Assembly: GCA_031213475.1 (NCBI GenBank)
Contig: JARUPZ010000009.1
Location: 5,365,601 to 5,429,600, forward strand
Length of the DNA: 64,000 nt
Source: Nereocystis luetkeana
Lineage: Eukaryota; Sar; Phaeophyceae; Laminariales; Laminariaceae
Reading direction: 5' to 3'
The position numbers and the translations under genes are program-made. Below, piece after piece: positions 26,901 to 38,885 of this stretch. Below the pieces are notes generated by a model, which was not told the origin of the DNA, searched no databases, and worked only from the letters and a program-made list of their open reading frames with translations. The number at the start of each line of letters is the position of its first letter. Within the stretch, counting starts at the first letter, position 1.

Positions 26901-27729
26901 ACACGCACGTGGTAAGGGAAGCACACAAGCACGTGACGGCAAGCGACGGCAGTAACGACGTACGTGACAGCAGCTGGCTTGTGGAACACGAGCCTGAGAG
27001 TCTCAGTGAGCGCACTTGGACACTCGCGCTCTCAAACCCCGCATCATCGTCAGGCTTAGGCTTATTTTTCATTCATTCTTTATTTTGGCTGCTGTGTGGA
27101 AGAGGTGATGGGGGTCTGACAAGTGCGCTGCCAGCTCCCACCTGCGCCATTTGTTCAATACACGTCGAGCCAAGCACGCAAACTCAGGGTACCAGAGTGA
27201 GAATCAACGATGTGGACACGCGCCAGGGAGCAAGTCGCTTCCTGGTTGTGTCATGCATCATGAATTATACCAGGTACTCAGGCATTCCCCACCGAAATAA
27301 AATAATTAATTGAGTACAGACCCCCTAAATAATGAGCACCCGTTCAGAGTCATGGGTGTTATCGTACGCGCGGGACGCGCAGTACTGCTGCTGCTGTATC
27401 CGTGATACAGCCTACCCCGTAGTAGGTACCAGTGGGGTTGAGTTTCCACGTGGTCCATGGTCGCATGTGGTCAGCGGTGGGTCAGAGTCGCTTGCATGAA
27501 GAGCGCTATCAGCGCGTGTACCCCCCGTAGAGGCAAAGGAAAGGCCAGGTGCAACACACAAAAAAAAACCCAATAAAACGCTGCCACCCGCAGCTACCAA
27601 AAAAGTTACTCGAAATAAAAAATAAAATCGAAAGGAACAGGTCGGAGGCGCGAAGGCCGCCGCTCGTTCCGGCACGGGAAATGCAAACCCGTGCAGTAAG
27701 CGCGCAGCATGTACAGGGACTGAACACCA

Positions 27730-28168
27730 TGAAACGGATGCTGGCTGCCTGATCTGAGGTCTTAAGTCATTGTCACAAGGCAACACATGTAGGGTTCTGC
27801 AATAGTTGGTAGGAGTGGCAGCTGGGGACCCCAGGTTACCACTCAGAGGTGCATAACCCAAAAGGAGAACACAAAGACGAGACATGAATGACCAACCTCA
27901 GTGACAGAGCAGAGCTAGAGTCCGACCGAGTCGAGAGGTGCGCTCCTAGGTCTCCAGGAGAGTAGGGCGAGTTTGAGGTTCTTCTGTGAAGAGGCTCCAA
28001 CTGGAGATGGCTAGATGGTAAGTGATTGCTTGTTCCGTGACCGTGGCGATGGTCGCGGGAACTGAGTGAGACGGAAGGGGGATGAAACCTTCCGTCTGGA
28101 ACGGAGCTACAATATGAAAACGCCTCTATGTCATCATAACTCCTGAAACGGTCAACCGAACCGTAACA
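27730..28168 (-). repeat. 5' LTR of the left Ty3-type element
   Basis: 439 bp from TGTTACGGTTCGGTTGACCG to CATCCGTTTCA on the minus strand, followed directly by TGGTGTTCAGTCCCTG. It differs from the right-hand LTRs at several positions, for instance near its inner end. Confidence 0.85.
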
Positions 28169-30397
28169 AAAACACAAAAAAGCAAAATCACCGGGATATG
28201 CAACGATATGGTTCCAAGAACGGTGCGATACCCCGAGAAGGCGCGTGTAGTCTTCCGGCGAACAGACAGGGGCAAGGGAAGGCAACCACCGAGAAATGCA
28301 GGACCGAGGGGTTCGAACAGGCCGATGGCGGTAGCCCGCAAAGAAGGGCAGTCGGTAAAAGCGGTAACATCAGCAAGACCGAGATATCGAACCTCGGAGA
28401 GACAAAACCTACCACTACTACTGTAAGATGAAGCCTTACACAAGAAGCTCTTCGCGGAGAAACAATACGTCCAAAACAAAATTCCAGGACCGCAGAAAAT
28501 TGAACGTCCGTGTCTCCTTTTCCCAGCATATATCCCTCACGTCCGTGGTCGCCGCGCTCGTCGGCTTCTCGAGACCCCGAGACAGTCGCACGGGAGAAGC
28601 CCCGTCAGAGGCCGGCTCGTGCGACCCACGAGGAAAGCGGTCGAAAAAGAAAGCACGAATGCAGGGAAGCGAAAGCGTCCGGAGTCGCACACAAATTTCA
28701 AGATAAATTCGGAAATTTAAGCTTTCTGTCACAGCGGCCATAAAGCAGGAGAAGAAAAATACAAATATTTATAAATGGTACAAGTAATATCGTCTCGTCC
28801 ACCCTGGTAGCATTCAGGGGAGTCACCGGCCAGTAGTCAATCGCTAGGGAAATAAATAATGAAACACGCGCGATCGGTTTTCGCAGCTTGCAAAGTTGAG
28901 TATCAATCGATCTGTCGATCGGTGGAACTCACAGCTGACGTACTCTTTTAGTTTCTTATAACAAATATATATATACCAGGTATATATATCTATATATATA
29001 TACGCCGAAAAAATAAATAGGTAGTGCTCAGGGTAAAACTTAAAGGTTTCACAGATAAATGCTCGGGAACAAATCGTGGTCCGAGTAATGAGAGCATTGG
29101 AGTACTGGCGGCCAACATTTTGCGAGTACTGAGAAGGCCCAAATACTAAGATAAGAGTAATCAGAATATTAGCGTTACCGAATCTCGAAAGCACAGGCAA
29201 GTAGCATGTACCCGCAGTATCGAAACACTATTCCTGGCAGTGCATATAGTAACCTCAAAATGCTGTCATTGCTCTAAGTACTCGAGTTGTCCGCGGCGAA
29301 AGTAATTTGCTTCAACTCTCACTCGTGGTACAATATGGGAGTGTTCTGTGCCGAACAAATGGGCCAGAGAAATTGTCGACACGGTGCACAGACGGTCAAG
29401 GTATAGGTCATACTCAAAGTATATGCTGGGCATATTGAAGGTATTTCGGAATATACTGCGAGCACACGCAGAAGCAGTAATACGAACGCTACCAACGAGC
29501 GAAATACCGCTACTAATAATACAAGACTATATAGTACTCACAGTACAAGTGGTACAGAACCCCGAATTACTTGAAGCACAAGAGGCAGTACGACTGACTG
29601 CGTCTAAAGCAGTACTGCTGTAAAATGGCATGTGGTCGGATACCTGTACGATAGCAAAGAAGGTACGCGTGCTACGACAAAGGAACGTACGTGTACTGAC
29701 CCCCTTCAAGCTGGCTCTAGTGTCAATCGGCCAACACTGCTGTAGGGCACGCTGCAGTCACTAACCACTCCTGTCAGTATGTTTTGTACGAACGCTGCTG
29801 TATGTACACACGATACTGTACGAACGATTAGTTTTTGTTGTACTCGAGTCGACGAACATATCGGGGATGATCGGTGAAGAGATAAAATTGCCAGTCACAC
29901 GATGCGAAGGTACGCGTGCATAGGCCAGTGCTGCAGGCAACAACAACGAACACTACCGTAGTACTGAGTGCACAGCGCGGATCTTCCACATACGCATAAT
30001 ACCCAGCCTGCCGCTGTTGCGGTTGTCGCACTGTGATGAGCACAGCTGGAGCGGTGTGTGGCAAATGGAATGTTGGATCATGCACAACCATATGCGCAGT
30101 ACAAGCATCGATACGCGCAAGGTTTTCCCACTCACTGCTGTTGCTGCTGGGCGGCAGGGTTGTGGATCTGGAGGAAGCTTGAGGTAGGCACGCTCTGTCG
30201 ACTGCTGTGTTGCTATTGTTGTCTGGGCGGTAGTCCGTGCTGCGTGAAACAACACAAACAAATGTACAGGGATGTACGTCAGACTGGGTACATATGCATG
30301 AAAACAATCTGGCAGACGGTGGAATAAATATTTCGACACACACAACAAATCACAGCAACCCTGCGCGCATAGGTGTGTCGCACACGCACAGCATGTG

Positions 30398-30500
30398 GCC
30401 GGCAGCGTTCAAACGATGGGGTCTGTGCATGCGTGTGGGCGGCAGCGTTGGAACGATGAGATATTTTCATGCTTGTTGGCGGCAGCGTTGGATGAATCGG
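30398..30500 (+). repeat. ~42 bp tandem repeat, 2.5 units
   Basis: Three occurrences of GGCGGCAGCGTT (the first with one change), each followed by related text with ATG or GATG motifs, at about 30,400, 30,441 and 30,481. Confidence 0.5.
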
Positions 30501-32032
30501 ATCGGTGTATGTAGTCTGTTATGTATCTCGTATATGTCTGAGCTGTGTGCTCACAGTCCATTAGAGCCTAGCGAATAAAACAGAAAACATTTATTTACCG
30601 ATACGTACGTACCAGGGACAAAATATGGCCTCTCGTACGGAAACCACTGAAATCGTCCTATCCTCTCCCGCGGGGGGAAACACTTTGAGCGCCGGCCACG
30701 AGCTCCAGAGGGCACTGATGGTGCCGAGACCTGGATAATTGTTTCCGGCTGGGCTCCATGTGTCCGCGTTGTTACGGTTTTGCCGAAACGTGCTCGTGCG
30801 AAGAGAAAAGTTGACAAAAGTACAAAAATTTGACAAGCATATTTGAGAACAGCATGTATATTGTCGTTCACACTGCTGCTGCGATACACTACAACAGTAC
30901 CACGGACACGAGTATATCGCCATTTGAGATAGATTCGTTTCGACCAACAATATTGCAGGTGCTGAGCAGTACAGAGTGGGTACTGTATCTCGTACAAGTA
31001 CCTACATCGTCACATTATCATCCCAAAACAGATTCTCGATATATTCATTTTGTTGTCCGGCACTATTGTCGGAGCCATGGTGATAGTCATTAACCGCACC
31101 ATCAAGAGTTACTCCGTGGTTTCACGTTAGTTAAGTGCCGTAAAAAATCTGCCTGACCCAACGCTGCACTACCGAGGGGCCACCACTCTCTACAGGGATT
31201 CCGTTAACATTTCAAGAGGGTGTCCACGACCGTGCCTAGTCACGTATGCCAAAAAATAAAGAACAGAAAACAGTAATACCCCGAGACAACCAGGTGCTTG
31301 ATCAGGAAGTGTCGGTGCAAATAATTTTCTGTGCGCCACGATTGATGTTCACATAGCAAGTGCGTTCCCGGTTCCCGGTTTTAAATCATCAAAAACTCGT
31401 CGGCATTTTTTCGAGTCCTCTCCCAACCCAGTACGTACAACAGGTGAGAAATGTCATATAATTTTCTACGAAGCACTCGAATCCGGGACGATCTCCTGTC
31501 GCCCGAGCACGGTGCGGAATTCGTTTTGATGAATCCCCCACGGCAGGGTAGAACGAACCGCGGGGACGCACATCTGTACCTCCCTGTAAATTTGAATAAT
31601 CTGTTGGGATAATCGAGTCAATACGATCGTAGTTTTCGGCAACAAAATGTCGTCCAGACCACCCAAACACGGATATATATATATGGCGTTCGTTGTGAGT
31701 CCTTCCACGGCTTGGGTTCTACGTTGTGTAGCTCAGCACGTTCAGCCCGCTTGTGTTCTCAACAAAGGTACAGTAGTAGTAACAACCGGTTAGGGTGAAT
31801 ATTATCTAATAATGTAAAGCTTGCTCTGGTCGGCCAACGTCGAAGTCATGCCTTTAGGTGCAATGTCAACATTGACCCGACAACGTGGGGAGCTCAGAAA
31901 AATGGGCACCATGCCTTGCGTTGGATTCCCCTTCTGGGTAATCGAAACTAATCCTCCAACTGTGCGAATACTTTTGACCATCTTTGCCCTGTTGCTGTTG
32001 TTGTTCTCACATTAACTCTCTGACGAAGGAGT

Positions 32033-32326
32033 GTGCTGAGCCCTAGGAAGATCCGAAAAAAAAACGAATTTCGGCTGCCTCAAAATACACGAGACGAAGA
32101 AAGCGCACTCGAGCTAAACCAAATGTGCAATTTGAACTATCATGGCCCCGACTATATCCTCTCAACTATAACATTAAGTACCCCCGTTCCCACCACTAAT
32201 CAACTAGTGGCTTCTGACTACAGCGGACGCTGTCTGAAGTGCCGCCTGCACCGTACGAAACGCACGGTAGTCGTGAAAACGAAAGAGGAACACACCTGCC
32301 TGCTATCTGGAGTGCTGTCAGAGTGA
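32033..32326 (+). CDS. Unassigned ORF with a Cys/His cluster
   Basis: The frame ends in a basic stretch with the pattern C-x2-C-x2-H ... E-E-H-T-C near residues 70-90. This faintly resembles the FLYWCH/WRKY-like zinc fingers attached to MULE transposases. The spacing between the first two cysteines is shorter than usual for FLYWCH and no aromatic FLYW stretch precedes it, so the resemblance may be accidental. No start or splice evidence. Confidence 0.15.
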   Translation: MLSPRKIRKKNEFRLPQNTRDEESALELNQMCNLNYHGPDYILSTITLSTPVPTTNQLVASDYSGRCLKCRLHRTKRTVVVKTKEEHTCLLSGVLSE

Positions 32327-33849
32327 ACACTCGCGGATATGCATTGAAAAAAAGGAGCAATCGAACCTTACTACCACACGAATATTATATCAACGATCGC
32401 CATCTATCTCTTCCTGAACTGTCTGACACAAAAAGGTGCAGCACAGCAGGTATGATACCACGTCCCTGACAATTGCGTAGGTTATTCCCCATGATGGGTA
32501 TACAACTCGTTAAACTACAAAGACCAGTGACGAGTACCGGTAGATAGATACTATTCTGCCTCGTGAAAAACAATCCCAGCAAAAAAACAAACTATGACTG
32601 CTTCTCTCGTGATGATAGTGTCCTCGCAGATCACGGGTCTCCGTGCACCGTCGTCTTGCCGCTCTTCATGGCCGCCTCATCGCCTTGGCCCAATCCATCC
32701 CCTCCTTTGCGCGTGCACTCGTTCACATTCCCTCCCAGTCGATTCCCTTTCTCCGTTAACCTGGAAAAACAAAATGCACCTCGCGATAGCGGTTCTGATC
32801 TGAAAAAAATATATATCGCGCAGGGGGAGGTCAATCCGTCTTTTCCCCGCACGTCGACGCTCAGTCTCCCTCCTCCCTCGTCGTCGAATCCAGCCTTCGA
32901 CCGGCGCAATAGACTGTGCCCTGTACCTGGGCGCGACACTTGCTGCGATGCAAAATGAACGATGTATACATGAACAAGTCAGGACATGACACCTCGTTTC
33001 AGCGCCTTACTCGGCATATCAATTAACACAGTGGAGTCATGTATGGTCCCCGCAGAACAATTTCACCATTCACTTATTAGTGTATACCAAGTATATTTCT
33101 GAAATATAATACCTGCAAGGGAAACACGAATGGTCGTGTCGGCGGCCGCAGGCTACGTCCAAATTCGCGGAGTTTTGTTTAGCAACATTCTCCTCAATAA
33201 AACACAAAAGAAATAAATTTACCCTCAAATTCCCCCAAATTCCCCGGAGTGGGCGCTAGATGCACCCGTACACACTTTATATATAAATATGTGTTTGTCT
33301 TTCATGTGTTCTTTCAGTTTCCTGTTTGCGATGTTCTTTTCGTGTTTGTTTTTTTATTCGGGCGTCAAAACCATACGATGGATATGTTCCTGGCCTTATC
33401 TGGTTACAAGTGATGTGTGGGATGGCATACTGCAGGTCGTTAGTACCGCTGCCCTCATGGACTGGTAGCATACTGCCATGCCCACCAGGTTGTTTCGTAT
33501 TTGTTTGTTTTCCGTTTTCTATATGCGTTTTCTAAAAGCCTTTTATTAAGCATAGTTAGGCAAAATTATCAGGCAGGGGAGTTAATGCGCTAATATCATC
33601 AACACACAGCATGTTCACAGGTTCCTGCATTATGAACGGTATCGGCTATTCGCCATCTATCTATCTATCTGGGGCGCCGCCATATTCGGAAGCAAAATTC
33701 GGAATTTTTCCAGCCAAGGTCCCAATTGACTCGGAAATCACCGTTGGCAAAATATTGCCACCCACTCAGCACGTGCTACTAAGTGCGCTCTAGAAAGCGC
33801 GCAATGGCGCCCCATGCTTTCCAAACTGTAGCGTGGACCCCCCCCGAGG

Positions 33850-34640
33850 TATGCGCGCAGAAATGAACTCAATCGTCCACGAGCAGCGCTCGCACGAAGC
33901 GTGTAAAAAATGTGTTTTTTTCTGGCCTCCGAAGAAGCCACAGAGGGTCCTTATTCTGCAAGATGAACGCCGTTTGGACGGGATTTTGGGCTTAACTCCA
34001 AGTCCTAGTACACGCGACGGAGAACCACTTCTGCACGAAGTAGGGAGAGCACACGACAGCGCCACACGCAAAATAAAAAAAACACCTCTTTGCACACCGT
34101 GCTGCTGGCGTGAAGATGGGCTTGATCGGCCACGAGCAGCGCTCACACGACGCTTGTCAAAAAGTGTACCAGGTATATTTTTTCTAGCCACGCAAAAGTG
34201 TCGAAATTTTGTTTTTGAGCTCAACCCCAAGTGCTCGAACACGCGACGGAGAAGAATTGCCGCACGAAGTAGGGAGAGCACGCGACAGCACCGCACGCAT
34301 GCTTCAAAAATGCCTTTGTGCACACCCTGCTGTTGGCGTGATGATGGGCTTGATCGGCCACGAGTAGCGCTCACACGACGCTTGTTGTCAAAAAGTGTAT
34401 ATTTTTCCTGGGCACGCAAAAAAAGTAAGTGTCAAAATTCTGTTTTTGAGCTCAACCCCAAGTCCTCGTACACCCGACGGAGAACAACTGCTGCTCGAAG
34501 TAGTGGGAATGCGCGACAGCACCGCACGCATACCAAAGGGTGGGATGTGTGCACACCGTGCCGTTGGCGCAAAGACGGGCTTGATCGGCCGCAAGCAGCG
34601 CTCACACTAAGCTTTTTTGAAAAAAGTACCACCGTGAGGC
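33850..34640 (+). repeat. ~240 bp subrepeats of the left arm
   Basis: The block GCGCTCACACGACGCTTGTC with GGGCTTGATCGGCCACGAG recurs with the blocks ending near 33,890, 34,150, 34,385 and 34,610. One unit carries the extra CCAGGTA at 34,169-34,175. Confidence 0.75.
34167..34175 (+). other. TACCAGGTA excision-type footprint in a subrepeat
   Basis: This unit reads AAAAAGTGTACCAGGTATATT. The next unit (34,389 onward) reads AAAAAGTGTATATT. The difference is exactly 7 bp, turning TA into TA-CCAGG-TA. Confidence 0.6.
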
Positions 34641-35925
34641 TCACCGAGGACCGCAAGTCGACGATAGAGCGGATTTGCATTGTTTGATTATTATTCTAGA
34701 TATGAATAGTAGTGCTGCCTACTGCTGTATAACAGGCACCTGGTATATAATAACAAACCATCTTTGCATTCGAGCATATACTTCGTAGTATAAATACGTA
34801 ATACGAGAGCGTATTGATCAGTTTCATCAGAGTAACGTCCTGCTCTTTGTGTAGGATGTGTATAAAAAATATGAATATCTTGTTGTGAATAGTGAGGTTG
34901 GGATGTGGCAGGAACACAAAAGAAAGCGTGCCCCGTCGAGTACCCTGCTGGGAGGGTGCAGTAGGCCCGCGACCCTTCGCGAAGGGGGCATGCATGTGTT
35001 CATATCCCTTTTCTCTCGCACAAAGACGCAGCGCCTGCCTGCCTGCCTGATGCACCTTGTTGTTGTGGTTTGTTCTTCGTCTTCCGCCCAAACCAAACAT
35101 GGGCAAATTCAAGAGAAAAATGTACAAGACCCTAAAGAGAACCTTCTTTTAGGCGTACGTACCCCGAACACGGTCGTCATATTGGTACCAGGACTCACGC
35201 AGCATCTTTCCTGCGAGAAGGGAGAAGACCGAGACGGCCCAGATGACACTGTCCGCCTCCTGCTGCCGCCCAGCTTATCAGGAAAGCTGCGTTTTTTATG
35301 ACACCACTCGCTATATTTTCATCAAAAAGAGAGTCATACCTTGCACAGTACATACCACCGTTTCGGGGGTGCAGACGCTTGCGTTTCTTTGTGTTGAGAG
35401 GGTATAAAATATACTGGTACCGTGTGTTTTTACTGGTACCACCGCAGCCATCTCCTTATACTACTTACATATATTTGGTACTTACAAGTTTTCCCTTCGG
35501 AGTGGCATGAGCGTAGCGTGTAAGAAGACTCTTGCCGAAATACGTATTCGGTGGGTTGGTATGAACTATTCCACCAATAATAATAATAATAGCAGTTGTA
35601 TGTGCTGCAGTTAGGGCAATAGCTCAAATGTACACCTGTTAAACACCAATTATGTATGAATATAAGGAAAATACTAGTGGAACATGCAGATAGATGACGG
35701 TGACGCAAGAGAGCAGTTATAATGACCGAAAAAGCAGGTAGTAATTATGTATTACAGCTGTTATGAGATATGAAGGCGACATGATATTCAACTTCGACAG
35801 TAAACACTTGCTCAACGAATCCCAGCGCCAGCCGACACATGTCCTGCGACACCTAACGGTTCGACAACGAACGAAACCTTTGGCGGACGCCCAAACCAAC
35901 TACGACAGGAATTCCTCAAGAAAAA

Positions 35926-36619
35926 ATGTCTTCAACGAAGCGTAGCAGTGGGCCCGGGGCCGGCGTGAAACGCAAAGAAGTCGAAGCGACGGGAGTAAGT
36001 AGTTTGTAGTAGCAAAAATTCTATCGCAAACAAACGCGAATGTCGCTAATAACAACGGAATCAGCACCCTGGCAAACACCCAAGGTAGATTGAAAAAAAC
36101 ATGATATTTCGTTGTCCACGGCACCCAAAGAGGATGCAAAAAAGTCAGTTAGACCTTGGCACTCGCCAAGGGACTAGCGTGATGGAGTCGATGCAAAAGC
36201 TGACACTCTTCTTAGGTGATGAAACCCCCACCGAAAAAACATCAACCAGTCCACTTCCCACGCTTGAACTCAAAGTACCCCCTGGCAGACTTGCAAGTAC
36301 ACGCACAACGGATGTTTGCTGAAAGTATTGTAATATTTTAGACGCAGGCGTACGCTGCAATGACACGCCCGCGAAAACCCCTATATTCGGACCCCAGGTG
36401 CAGACCAAAAGCAGATCAACTGTGTATGGTGCTGTACCGGAAGATCATGATAGACACGAGAACATACTCTTAAAGTACGAAGATCTATTCCGAGCCCGAA
36501 CCGAGGAGATCGACCGACACAGCCTTCCCTCTTGGCGGTGCTTTTCTCCAGTTCCACCCGAGCCCATTCACCGAAGTTCGCGTGGCGTTCGTCCTGAACT
36601 TGCTCGTCGTGGGCGATGA
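35926..36619 (+). CDS. Candidate four-exon gene in the element interior
   Basis: Proposed exons are 35,926-35,994, 36,065-36,084, 36,133-36,296 and 36,342-36,619, giving about 177 codons with all phases matching. Exon 1 starts at an ATG preceded by A residues. Intron 1 has a GTAAGT donor, a CTAATAAC branch-like site and a CAG acceptor (70 nt). Intron 2 (GTAGAT...AGAG, 48 nt) is weaker and may be skipped by using an acceptor at 36,130. Intron 3 is GTACAC...TTTTAG (45 nt). The product starts MSSTKRSSGPGAG and is Ser, Lys and Thr rich. A charged, probably helical segment (HENILLKYEDLFRARTEE) lies in exon 4. No known family is recognised. An overlapping opposite-strand frame (36,530-36,741) weakens the 3' end. 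Confidence 0.35.
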
Positions 36620-36741
36620 AGAGCTCCCTGGAGTGCTTGGAGCCCGAGAAGTTTCAGGGGGGGGTTGCCCAGGCCGACCAAGATGCCGTTGTCCTTGATA
36701 CCTGGTAGTTCCTTTGCAGTAGACACAATCCTTACGGACCT
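36530..36741 (-). CDS. Antisense exon-like island
   Basis: On the minus strand a pyrimidine-rich tract ending TTTGCAG gives a good acceptor at 36,742. The following sequence is protein-like in one frame as far as a run of eight C, and in another frame after it (charged segment HDEQVQDERHANFGEWARVE, third positions GC-rich). A stop directly precedes the second frame. It is therefore broken, mis-assembled or a shadow of the plus-strand gene. No family is recognised. Confidence 0.2.
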
Positions 36742-36857
36742 GCAAACATAGATTATAGAGAACCAACCGACAGCACAAAGGAGACATGTAAGACGTGTTG
36801 AATACAAACATATAACTTGGTATGAGTTTAGTTGACGAAGACTTTTAAAAGGGCAAA

Positions 36858-36905
36858 TGCCAAAATCAGTTATACCTGATCCGTTTGAGCCAAAATCAGG
36901 TGTAG
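36858..36905 (+). repeat. CCAAAATCAG motif pair
   Basis: GCCAAAATCAGTTATACCTGAT is followed 20 bp later by AGCCAAAATCAGGTG. The same decamer occurs inverted at 37.6-37.7 kb, so it marks the ends of very small elements or a dispersed motif. Confidence 0.4.
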
Positions 36906-37017
36906 ACTAAAACCAAGTAAAAAACGCGCGCCGCGAGCGGTGTTCTGTCCATGAAAGTCGGGTAAATAAAGAAGCGTTCCATATATGGCCTCCAAAATCT
37001 AAGTCGTTTAGTTTTCT

Positions 37018-38885
37018 TTAGGGTGTAGATACCACGGGCTTCACTTGGACCTGCAGAGAATCACTGTTAATAGGCTTCGTTTGTTCTGCGACGGCGGGGG
37101 CGCCAAGAAGAGTACTTAATCTGGCGCACCCCCACCGTTGACAGCTTAAATCTTCTTGACCGTCCTCGCGGAACTGCCAGCTCGGCACGAAATTATCTTG
37201 CCGTACCAAACCTGAGACAAACTCGACGCGGGGTGGTGCAGATTAAGACCATGGTGATGTATGGACCGATGTGACCATAGAAAACAACAAAGCAGCGGCA
37301 GTAGGACACAACAAATATTCAATAACGGAAGCACGTCGCACATATGTCATCCCAAAGAAGAAAAAAAGCGAAACCAGCATACTCTTGTATGCATATTTAT
37401 GTAAAAACGTGCTTTGACGTACAACGTGTACGTGCGAGTACAGAGTTTATACGTTGCGTAATGCAGAAGAATTTCAACCGAGGGAGGGCAGACGCATACC
37501 GAAAGAAACAACAGTGTACATATGTGGCCCCTCTGATTGGTTCAAAGTTGTCCAAAATAAGTTGAAAGCTAGAAAGAGTAGAAAAGAAACTGGTATAAGT
37601 TGGCTTTTTTTAGCCAAAATCAGTTAGGATGTCAGCCTGGACAATAGCAGCGCTCCTGGGGTGCGTTTGGTACTTGTTTTTAGAATGTAACTGATTTTGG
37701 CCGAAAAGCGGCCAGATATACCTGATTTTGGCAAAAACACCTTGAATAACAGGTTCGAAAATACGCGTTGGCGTGCGCTGTATGAAAACCAGGTAAATAT
37801 GAATGATATGCGATGAATGATGTTGGCAAACCCTTACGTCTTTGTTCGCGGCAGAGACGGCGACGGCAGAGTCGGCAGCAGCATAAAACATGGAAATGTG
37901 TTAGTGTACTCAACGCCTGTCTGTTCTCGTATCAACAACAACAGCAGCAGCGGCGGTAGACAACTGTCTCGGAGTGGAAAGAAACGCAGGCTGCAAACAA
38001 CAACGACAACTGTTCGGAAAGAAAAGCTGGTTATAGTAGTGTGCAAAACAAAAACAACGCCAGCAGCAGCGCATATACAAAATGTCAGTACGCGTACTAT
38101 ACCCCTGTCTCGGTGTGAGCTCGTATCAAGTAAAACAAATCGGACATTTTTTTTTGGTTATTATACGTACTGCTGTAGTAGTGTGCAAGCCAAAACTCGA
38201 AATTACTGTAGTACCTGGTATGTATTTGTGTCTTGTATTTAGTACTGAAGGTCGACAACATGCGGTAACAGCAACAACCCAAACAACAGCTGCAGCAGCA
38301 GCGGCGGTAGACACCAACTCAAAGCTGCGTACAACAGCAACAACGCGAACGACGCCTGCGTACACAGTAAATCAGCATCAGGGACGATAGGCGCGCGGGG
38401 TTACAGCAGCAGGAAAAGAAGCAGCAGCATAAACAACAACAGCAGCAGCGGCGGTAGACACTGTTGGGGAAACGAACGCAGGCTGTAAACGACAACGGCA
38501 GTAGCAGCGGCAGCAGCAGCACAAAAGCAAAAGACAGTAGGCGCAGTAGCGCATAAACAAATGACATTATTAGTACCAGGTGCGTTTTTTGTCTTGGATT
38601 TAGTGCTAAAGGTCGACAAACAACAACAACAACAACAACAGCAGCAAACGCGGCGGTATAAATAGGTAGCAAACAACAACACCACCAACAACAACAGCAA
38701 CAACAGAGAAGCACAGAACACAACTCACCGCCACCTCCAGTCTCGAGCGTGAAGGACACCGTGCGGACGTCGATAGGCCCGGCGCACAATTCACAGTCTT
38801 TGGGCCACTTCAAAATTATTCCGCTGCCAGGGCAGGTGTCGTGGTCGCAGGTCGCAAACTCGACCCTGCCTCCAAAGATATGTCT
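37018..38885 (-). CDS. Candidate two-exon minus-strand gene fragment
   Basis: Exon-like segment about 38,885-38,729 has a zinc-ribbon-like pattern (CDHDTC then CELC) and ends at a GGTGAGT donor. Joined across a 1.5 kb intron to the TTTGTCTCAG acceptor at 37,212, the phase fits and the frame continues through 37,211-37,018 to a stop. The intron contains the CAA/CAG repeats. The upstream end lacks a good acceptor or ATG, and a plus-strand frame overlaps the first exon. The function is unknown. Confidence 0.22.
37611..37704. repeat. 94 bp element with 14 bp inverted ends
   Basis: AGCCAAAATCAGTTA at the left faces TAACTGATTTTGGC at the right. It is followed at 37,705-37,734 by another inverted CCTGATTTTGG. 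It is too small to code and looks like a miniature inverted element. Confidence 0.45.
37920..38700 (+). repeat. CAA/CAG-rich degenerate ~360 bp tandem repeat
   Basis: Blocks of AACAACAGCAGCAGCGGCGG and GTMCTKGRTTTAGTRCTRAAGG recur at intervals of about 360 bp, with TACCTGGTA at 38,212 and TACCAGGTG at 38,573. Frames here give poly-Leu, poly-Ala or poly-Gln strings and are not credible genes. Confidence 0.5.

Larger units (their letters stand above)
22008..28168 (-). mobile_element. Ty3/gypsy-type LTR element, left copy, 3'-truncated
   Basis: Minus-strand relative of the complete element at 40,559-50,638. It has one LTR (28,168 to 27,730), the same TGG-start primer-binding site next to it, the same satellite-like 5' interior and the same broken integrase. 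Homology ends abruptly at about 22,008 inside the sequence for the Tudor-like domain, where it abuts the ~280 bp tandem array. The 71 bp array and 3' LTR are absent. Compared with the right copy it has fewer internal tandem units and scattered substitutions, so it is a diverged copy. Confidence 0.85.
28169..33619. other. Anonymous interval between the left LTR element and the nested block
   Basis: No supportable gene except the weak ORF at 32,033. It holds a TACCAGGTA at 28,974, a ~42 bp tandem repeat at 30.4 kb, and at 31,289-31,305 the sequence ACCAGGTGCTTGATCAG, which resembles one end of the CCWGG element at 54.9 kb. Confidence 0.4.
33620..35455 (+). repeat. Left terminal inverted repeat of the large element
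   Basis: Matches the reverse complement of the right arm from its outer edge (TATTCGCCAT, CTGGGGCGCCGCC, TTGCCACCCACT) to its inner edge (GTGTTGAGAGGGTATA, GTACCACCGCAGCCATC). Contains about four ~240 bp subrepeats at 33,850-34,640 and then unique arm sequence. Long frames in the subrepeat zone run through different frames of the same DNA and are not evidence of a protein. Confidence 0.8.

Noticed and set aside
33833..34687. 284-codon ORF in the left terminal repeat
   Set aside because: Successive subrepeats are read in different frames within the same ORF, so there is no conserved repeat protein, only sparse stops.
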